Of a stretch of DNA of 64,000 nt, positions 59,139-64,000 are shown piece by piece (within the stretch, counting starts at the first letter, position 1; each line of letters begins with the position of its first letter). This DNA is from Vibrio cortegadensis (GTDB lineage: Bacteria > Pseudomonadota > Gammaproteobacteria > Enterobacterales > Vibrionaceae): NCBI RefSeq assembly GCF_024347395.1, contig NZ_AP025472.1, positions 1,922,001 to 1,986,000 on the forward strand, given 5' to 3'. The notes under the pieces were generated by a model. That model ran no database searches. It saw only the letters and a program-made list of their open reading frames with translations, and had not been told where the DNA came from. Position numbers and translations under genes: made by a program.

Positions 59139-59459
59139 CTACGCTTGCTCCATTGTACATAGTAGCGGATGCTCATTTTCTTTTGAGTACATCGTTACTT
59201 GGGCTACTTTTGTTTCAGCAATCTCAGCACTGAATGTACCGCAAACTGCTTTTCCATCATAATGAACCTTAAGCATAACTTGTGTTGCTTTATCAATATC
59301 CAATGAAAAAAAACGTTCTAGGATCTCGATGACAAAATCCATCGGGGTGTAATCATCGTTGTTTAATATAACGTTATACATTGCCGGCGGTTTTATCTGT
59401 GTCCGCTCTTTCTCCAGTAGGTTTGAGTCTGGAGTTACCCATTCAAAATTTTTACTCAT
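59139..59459 (-). CDS. clpS: ATP-dependent Clp protease adaptor ClpS
   Basis: A 106-residue adaptor that delivers N-degron substrates to ClpA. The binding-pocket region MYNVILNNDDYTPMDFVIEIL is present, with the aspartates and the pocket Met; VMLKVHYDGKAVCGTFSAEIAETK follows. The frame opens upstream to 59537, but ATG 59459 gives MSKNFEWVTP and exactly the E. coli length. It precedes clpA, with cspD divergent. Confidence 0.97.
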   Translation of the reverse strand: MSKNFEWVTPDSNLLEKERTQIKPPAMYNVILNNDDYTPMDFVIEILERFFSLDIDKATQVMLKVHYDGKAVCGTFSAEIAETKVAQVTMYSKENEHPLLCTMEQA

Positions 59460-59906
59460 GGCCATCAATGTTTGTAGGACTTCTAAACTTATCATTTCAC
59501 AAAATGACGTATAAATCTTTGAACTTGCACACTGCAAAACATCCTTATAAAAAACATTTCACATCTAAAGACTAATGCACCATTGGTAACGCTGCAAATA
59601 AAAGATTGCGATTGCTACTAATTCGGTATCTTGTTGATTAAAAAGACAGCAAGTAAAAATTTCCCATCTCGCCTTAACAGTATATCAGTTTGCAAAAAAG
59701 TTACAGCCAAGTTAATTGCAAGGTGATTTAATTACCAATATGTTGTTATTTATACTATCGAACTATTGACTAGATGAAATCATTGGCTACATTGGTGCGT
59801 AGTGGTCAATTTTTTACCAGTTGGTAATTCATTGAGTGTTAGGGAAAAGAAACACTCATCTACACCACAACAATATCAGTAATAAAATGCATTAAGGACG
59901 TATAGC
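59460..59906. other. Divergent region between clpS and cspD
   Basis: This 447-nt AT-rich stretch holds no gene. It contains a near-palindrome TTACCAGTTGGTAA (59814-59827) and an 8-bp stem TGAGTGTT/AACACTCA (59833-59858) close before cspD. The stem may sit in the cspD leader; cold-shock family leaders often carry structure. Confidence 0.5.
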
Positions 59907-60122
59907 ATGGCTACAGGTACAGTAAAATGGTTTAACAACGCTAAAGGGTTTGGTTTTATTAGTCCGGAGGATGAAGAAGGGGATATTTTCGCACATTACT
60001 CCACTATTCAAATGGATGGTTACCGCACTTTAAAGGCCGGGCAACAAGTCGCGTACGAAGTTGAAAAAGGGCCAAAAGGCTCACACGCCAGCTCCGTCAT
60101 GCCCATTGAAGCAACAAAATAG
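59907..60122 (+). CDS. cspD: Cold shock-like protein CspD
   Basis: A 71-residue cold-shock domain protein. RNP1 is KGFGFI and RNP2 DIFAHY, with YRTLKAGQQVAYEVEKGPKG completing the fold. E. coli CspD is not cold-induced but blocks replication in stationary phase by binding single-stranded DNA. The DIFAHYSTIQMDGYRTLKAG stretch and the divergent clpS-clpA genes identify CspD among the Csp paralogues. A strong terminator follows. Confidence 0.96.
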   Translation: MATGTVKWFNNAKGFGFISPEDEEGDIFAHYSTIQMDGYRTLKAGQQVAYEVEKGPKGSHASSVMPIEATK

Positions 60123-60186
60123 CCAAAAATACGTAATGTAAGCAACCCATCTCAACAATGCTTACTCGACAGCTAAATGGTTACAT

Positions 60187-60218
60187 AAAAAAACCCGCTA
60201 TTCATTAGCGGGTTTTTT
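60187..60218. terminator. Terminator between cspD and icd
   Basis: AAAAACCCGCTA (60189-60200) and TAGCGGGTTTTT (60206-60217) form a 12-bp stem with a 5-nt loop, with A and T runs on both sides. It can terminate cspD and the convergent icd. Confidence 0.9.
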
Positions 60219-60290
60219 ACTGGACAACGCATTAGCAACAATTAACGTTCAATAGCGCAAGTCTGTCAATGGCGCTTTTCTTCAATAACA

Positions 60291-62516
60291 CTAGTCTTCA
60301 ATAATGCTATTCAGCGTCGAGCTTGGGCGCATTAACGCTGATGTTTTCGCATCATCAATGAAGTAGTAACCACCAAGGTCACCAACAACACCTTGCGCAT
60401 CGTTCAATTCAGCCACAATAGCACTCTCGTTGTCTGCTAACTGCTTAGCAATAGGCGCAAACTCAGCAGCCAGATCAGCGTCGACACTCTGATCTGCTAG
60501 TGCTTGAGCCCAGTATGTCGCAAGATAATAGTGGCTACCACGGTTATCAAGCTCACCCACTTTACGAGATGGCGATTTGTTATTATCTAAAAAGTCACCT
60601 GTCGCTTTATCTAAAGCATCCGCTAGAACCTGAGCTTTCGCATTACCCGAAACAACACTTAAATGCTCCAGAGAAGCCGCTAGTGCTAAGAACTCACCTA
60701 AAGAATCCCAACGTAGATGGTTCTCTTTTTCAACTTGTTGTACGTGCTTAGGCGCAGAACCACCCGCCCCTGTTTCAAACAGGCCGCCACCGTTCATTAA
60801 TGGAACAATGGATAACATCTTCGCAGAAGTACCCAGCTCCAAAATTGGGAACAGATCGGTTAGGTAGTCACGCAATACGTTACCTGTTACAGAGATCGTA
60901 TCTAGGCCCTCTAAGATTCTAACCAGCGAATATTCTGTTGCTTCTACAGGAGATAGGATTTTAATCTCTAAGCCTGACAAGTCGTAATCTGCTAGATAAG
61001 TTTCAACTTTCTTAATCAACTCTGCATCGTGTGCGCGTTGTGAATCTAACCAAAAAATTGCAGGCACATTCGATGCTTTGGCACGAGTAACCGCAAGTTT
61101 CACCCAATCTTGAATTGGCGCATCTTTCACTTGGCACATGCGGAAAATATCACCCTGTTCGACGATTTGTTCGATCAAAACAGAACCTTCAGCATCAACA
61201 ACACGAACGGTACCAGCAGCATCTAAGATGAATGTTTTATCATGCGAGCCATACTCTTCCGCTTTTTGAGCCATCAAGCCAACATTTGGAACACTGCCCA
61301 TGGTGGTTGGATCAAATGCCCCATTCTCTTTACAGAAATCGATAACCGATTGGTAAACACCTGCATAGCAGCGATCTGGGATCAGTGCTTTAGTATCTTT
61401 TTGTTTACCGTCTGGGCCCCACATTTGACCAGAAGAGCGAAGCATTGCAGGCATTGAAGCATCAACGATGATATCGCTTGGTACGTGCAAGTTTGTGATA
61501 CCTCGGTCTGAGTCAACCATTGCCAGTGCTGGTTGAGTCTCGTAAACCGCGAGAATTGCCGCTTCAATCTCTTCTTTTTGAGCTTGTGGTAATGACGCGA
61601 TTTTTGCGTAAACGTCCCCTAATCCATTATTAACATCAACACCTAGCTCTTCAAATAGGTCGCCATATTTAGCAAACACATCTTTGTAGTACACTTTAAC
61701 AGCGTGACCAAAAATAACCGGATCTGACACTTTCATCATGGTTGCTTTCATGTGCAGCGAAAGTAGAACATCTTGTTTTTTCGCGTCTTCAATCTCTTTC
61801 TCAAAGAATGAAACGAGAGCTGATTGATTCAAAACCGACGCATCAATAATCTCTTTATCTTGAAGTGCTAGTGCATCTTTAAGTACTTTAGTCGTTCCAT
61901 CTTGGGCTACAAATTCAATGCGAGCTTGTGTTTCACCAGAGATAGTGACTGATTTTTCACTACCAAAGAAATCTTTATCATCCATGCTCGCAACATGAGA
62001 TTTAGAATCTGCAGACCACGCGCCCATTGAATGAGGGTTTTTCTTCGCGTAATTCTTAACAGAAAGTGGCGCTCGGCGATCCGAGTTACCTTCACGTAAT
62101 ACTGGGTTTACTGCGCTGCCTTTAATTTTGTCGTAAGTCGCTTGAATCGCCTTTTCATCGTATGTATTTGGCTCTTCAGGGTAGTTAGGTAGTGCGTAAC
62201 CTTTCGCTTGAAGTTCAGCAATCGCCGCTTTTAACTGTGGTACCGATGCGGATACGTTGGGAAGCTTAATGATATTCGCTTCTGGCGTTTTCGCTAATTC
62301 ACCTAACTCAGCAAGGGCATCAGAGATACGTTGGTCTTCTTTTAAATGCTCTGGGAAGTTAGCAATAATACGCCCAGCCAATGAAATATCGCGGGTATCT
62401 ACATTGATTCCTGATGAAGCCGTAAAAGATTGAATGATTGGCAGTAAAGAGTACGTCGCCAAAGCCGGTGCTTCATCTGTGATGGTATAGATAATGGTTG
62501 GTTTTTCTGTAGGCAT
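60291..62516 (-). CDS. icd: Isocitrate dehydrogenase (NADP+), monomeric type
   Basis: A 741-residue enzyme that oxidises isocitrate to 2-oxoglutarate. Length and sequence (MPTEKPTIIYTITDEAPALA, NYPEEPNTYDEK, SMGAWSADSKSHVASMDDKDFFGSEKS (read in part: SMGAWSADSKSHVASM), GTVRVVDAEG, NRGSHYYLATYWAQALA) fit the monomeric IDH-II family, not the 416-residue dimeric type. Such monomeric forms are common in Vibrio and in cold-adapted relatives. Whether the dimeric enzyme also exists cannot be told from the window. It is divergent from rluE. Confidence 0.97.
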   Translation of the reverse strand: MPTEKPTIIYTITDEAPALATYSLLPIIQSFTASSGINVDTRDISLAGRIIANFPEHLKEDQRISDALAELGELAKTPEANIIKLPNVSASVPQLKAAIAELQAKGYALPNYPEEPNTYDEKAIQATYDKIKGSAVNPVLREGNSDRRAPLSVKNYAKKNPHSMGAWSADSKSHVASMDDKDFFGSEKSVTISGETQARIEFVAQDGTTKVLKDALALQDKEIIDASVLNQSALVSFFEKEIEDAKKQDVLLSLHMKATMMKVSDPVIFGHAVKVYYKDVFAKYGDLFEELGVDVNNGLGDVYAKIASLPQAQKEEIEAAILAVYETQPALAMVDSDRGITNLHVPSDIIVDASMPAMLRSSGQMWGPDGKQKDTKALIPDRCYAGVYQSVIDFCKENGAFDPTTMGSVPNVGLMAQKAEEYGSHDKTFILDAAGTVRVVDAEGSVLIEQIVEQGDIFRMCQVKDAPIQDWVKLAVTRAKASNVPAIFWLDSQRAHDAELIKKVETYLADYDLSGLEIKILSPVEATEYSLVRILEGLDTISVTGNVLRDYLTDLFPILELGTSAKMLSIVPLMNGGGLFETGAGGSAPKHVQQVEKENHLRWDSLGEFLALAASLEHLSVVSGNAKAQVLADALDKATGDFLDNNKSPSRKVGELDNRGSHYYLATYWAQALADQSVDADLAAEFAPIAKQLADNESAIVAELNDAQGVVGDLGGYYFIDDAKTSALMRPSSTLNSIIED

Positions 62517-62884
62517 GAAATTTCCCTATAGTTCTAACAAGCTCTAGTAACATTAGAGCAATGTGAATTGCGCTCCTAAGCTAGCGAAACACTAACCTAC
62601 TCGCATAATTGCACTCTTTATATTTTTTAAACGAAGCATTCTCCGCCTGAGCAATGCTTGTTCAAATCCATGAGTGCATTGGCAGTACCAGTCTTAATAA
62701 CTCGATATTCAAGTCAATAAACATATATGTAGATTGGTATACCACTTATAATTAAACAAAACATGACGAATAGTCTATTATCTTGTTCGTTGTTGTGTCA
62801 TTTAGGCGCGCAAATGATATCTCAAATCCCTTCTCGGGAAAACTTTTGAATACAGTCCATTTACATTTTTGCAAGGTACTTAAC
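62517..62884. other. Divergent region between icd and rluE
   Basis: This 368-nt region contains no gene. It should hold the icd and rluE promoters. A TATAAT at 62747-62752 (plus strand) and a 10-bp palindrome at 62735-62744 (separate entry) are the notable elements. Confidence 0.5.
62732..62747. promoter_or_regulatory. Possible GntR/FadR-family operator between icd and rluE
   Basis: The centre TGGTATACCA (62735-62744) is a perfect 10-bp palindrome, and with its flanks it reads GATTGGTATACCACTT. It resembles the ExuR/UxuR-type consensus ATTGGTATACCAAT of the GntR family. It overlaps the spacer of a TATAAT promoter on the plus strand. The regulator is not known. Confidence 0.4.
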
Positions 62885-63577
62885 ATGTCTTCTCGTTCTA
62901 GAAGCGCAAATAATAATAATCGCACTTCAGATAAACCTTCTCATTTCAAACATAAAGCAGTAAATGGCGCGACATCTAAGCCATTCAAAAAGCGACCATC
63001 AAAATCTCATAGAGCAGACAAGAAACCTAGAATCGCAATTGAAGATAGAAAAGTCATCTTATTTAATAAGCCATTTGATGCCTTAAGTCAGTTTACTGAT
63101 GGTGATGGACGCAAGACACTTGCGGATTTCATCCCCATTAAAGATGTCTATGCTGCTGGTCGATTAGACCGTGACAGCGAAGGTTTACTGGTGTTGACCA
63201 ACGACGGTATTTATCAAGCGCAACTCACTCAGCCATCCTCTAAATCGCCAAAAACCTATTGGGTTCAGGTTGAAGGTGCGCCGCTTGAGGAAGATTTAGA
63301 AAAATTGAGAAGAGGTGTAGAGCTAAAAGATGGTATGACACTACCCGCTCAAGTTGAAGTGATGCAAGAACCTTCAGTGTGGGACAGAACGCCACCAGTG
63401 CGCTTTAGAGCGGCAATACCAACGACTTGGCTAGCTATTACTATCATTGAAGGCCGAAACCGACAGGTGCGTCGCATGACGGCTAATATCGGATTTCCGA
63501 CACTGCGTCTGATACGCTATTCGATGGGTGACATGAATGTGGGAGATTTGAAGCCAGGTGAATGGAAAGAGCTGTAA
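62885..63577 (+). CDS. rluE: 23S rRNA pseudouridine 2457 synthase RluE
   Basis: A 230-residue RsuA-family pseudouridine synthase. A basic, Ser/Lys/Arg-rich N-terminus of about 50 residues, without an S4 domain, precedes ILFNKPFDALSQFTDGDGRK. The catalytic Asp is in YAAGRLDRDSEGLLVLTNDG, and EGRNRQVRRM and FPTLRLIRYSMG follow. ATG 62885 is preceded by AAGG at 9 nt; the frame also opens at 62783. RluE modifies U2457 of 23S rRNA. It is divergent from icd. Confidence 0.93.
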   Translation: MSSRSRSANNNNRTSDKPSHFKHKAVNGATSKPFKKRPSKSHRADKKPRIAIEDRKVILFNKPFDALSQFTDGDGRKTLADFIPIKDVYAAGRLDRDSEGLLVLTNDGIYQAQLTQPSSKSPKTYWVQVEGAPLEEDLEKLRRGVELKDGMTLPAQVEVMQEPSVWDRTPPVRFRAAIPTTWLAITIIEGRNRQVRRMTANIGFPTLRLIRYSMGDMNVGDLKPGEWKEL

Positions 63578-63597
63578 TTAAAAGGTACCAAGAGGTT

Positions 63598-63631
63598 GTT
63601 CAAGCCCATTTAAGGTTTGATGGGCTTGAAC
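63598..63631. repeat. 12-bp inverted repeat between convergent rluE and yccT-like gene
   Basis: GTTCAAGCCCAT (63598-63609) and ATGGGCTTGAAC (63620-63631) are perfect inverted copies with a 10-nt loop. The position between convergent genes suits a bidirectional terminator, but no T run follows either arm. Confidence 0.6.
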
Positions 63632-63640
63632 GAATTCATG

Positions 63641-64000
63641 TTATTCTTGGTCGATTAGCCATTTTCTAAACGTTTTACGCTCTTCAGGTGTCGCTCTTGA
63701 ATACCAAAGCTTCATTTGAAGGCTTGTTTCAGTTTCTACTGCAACTGTTTCAGGTTTAACAGTCGTTGACTCTTGTAGCTGTACCTGCTCAAGCTCTTTT
63801 TTCAGTGAGCGAATCTTACCTGATTCAAAAATTAAACCATGCGTTTGGTTATAACTTTTGACTAAGGCCGGAACATTAGAGTACGGGAATACATCACTTA
63901 TGGGAGGAAGCACAACTTGCTCACCCTGTGTAGACGCACCATCAATGATGAATTCAAAAATTGGCTGCTTATCTTCAACGCGTTGCTTTGTCTCGCTAAA
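63641..64000 (-). CDS. DUF2057 (YccT-like) protein, 3' part (5' end outside window)
   Basis: The frame is open from the window edge (FSETKQRVEDKQPIFEFIID) to the stop at 63641, giving at least 119 residues. The segment PIFEFIIDGASTQGEQVVLP and the C-terminal LQMKLWYSRATPEERKTFRKW match the DUF2057 family, which in E. coli includes YccT. Those proteins are exported and of unknown role. A GTG at 63913 might be taken as a start, but the reading frame and the family match continue past it, so it is an internal codon. Signal peptide not visible. Confidence 0.75.
   Translation of the reverse strand, partial: FSETKQRVEDKQPIFEFIIDGASTQGEQVVLPPISDVFPYSNVPALVKSYNQTHGLIFESGKIRSLKKELEQVQLQESTTVKPETVAVETETSLQMKLWYSRATPEERKTFRKWLIDQE

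Noticed and set aside
63641..63913. A complete 90-residue gene starting with GTG at 63913
   Set aside because: The frame and the DUF2057 similarity continue to the window edge, so this is the 3' part of a longer gene.
1..64000. CRISPR array, prophage, insertion sequence or integron
   Set aside because: No regular direct repeats with spacers, no transposase, integrase or phage structural gene found in any frame; gene content is chromosomal core.

Overview
The window looks like an ordinary stretch of chromosome from a low-GC member of the Vibrionaceae (Vibrio or Aliivibrio-like). The evidence is protein similarity recalled from memory plus gene order: a tfoY gene behind a Vc2-type cyclic-di-GMP riboswitch, a torR/torD pair, a monomeric NADP isocitrate dehydrogenase, a glgC-glgA pair, and the gammaproteobacterial blocks ybgC-tolQRAB-pal-cpoB, cydAB-cydX-ybgE, ruvC/ruvA-ruvB, mukFEB-cmoM/elyC, aat-bpt-infA and clpS-clpA/cspD. 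I cannot fix the species. I see no insertion sequence, prophage, integron or CRISPR array, and no clearly broken gene. One tRNA (Ser, GGA) and one riboswitch are certain; one further small RNA is only a candidate.

Layout. 1-5.5 kb: the tail of a sensor kinase, a PLP enzyme of the ACC deaminase/D-cysteine desulfhydrase fold, a giant DUF748 envelope protein, tRNA-Ser and the alanine exporter alaE. 5.6-11.2 kb: an orphan hybrid histidine kinase, a YecA/YgfB-type protein, a two-helix K+ channel and nadA. 11.3-16.7 kb: the complete Tol-Pal operon. 16.8-20.6 kb: cytochrome bd oxidase (cydA, cydB, the 35-residue cydX, ybgE) with a long upstream region that carries FNR-like and ArcA-like sites. 20.6-24.8 kb: ruvB, ruvA, ruvC, aspS. 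25.1-28 kb (rightward): yecE, cmoA, cmoB.

28.1-31.4 kb (rightward) is the most interesting block: a lipoprotein with a retropepsin-like protease domain, a membrane protein with an inactive-transglutaminase-like periplasmic domain and about seven C-terminal helices, and a soluble ATP-grasp peptide-ligase-like enzyme, in tight succession. These families are known but the reaction and substrate are, to my knowledge, not settled. 31.7-39.0 kb (leftward): mukB, mukE, mukF, cmoM, with elyC divergent. The three enzymes that build and methylate cmo5U34 in tRNA (CmoA, CmoB, CmoM) therefore lie within 13 kb.

40-43 kb: torR and torD divergently arranged, then a structured intergenic region (possible small RNA plus nested inverted repeats) and purR. 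43.2-46 kb: c-di-GMP-I riboswitch and tfoY, a VTT/TVP38-type membrane protein, a DUF2007 protein and an alpha/beta hydrolase. 46.2-54.9 kb: glgC-glgA, topA, yciN, aroA, and a glycine-zipper envelope protein. 54.9-64 kb: aat-bpt-infA, clpA-clpS divergent from cspD (aat and bpt attach N-degron residues that ClpS-ClpA read, so the N-end rule pathway is grouped here), icd, rluE and the 3' part of a DUF2057 (yccT-like) gene cut by the window edge.

Where the longest reading frame disagreed with family length, I chose the start that has a Shine-Dalgarno sequence and matches the known N-terminus; this applies to the DUF748 gene, cydA, aspS, mukE, elyC, torD, glgA, glgC, aroA, clpS, yciN, rluE and the VTT gene.
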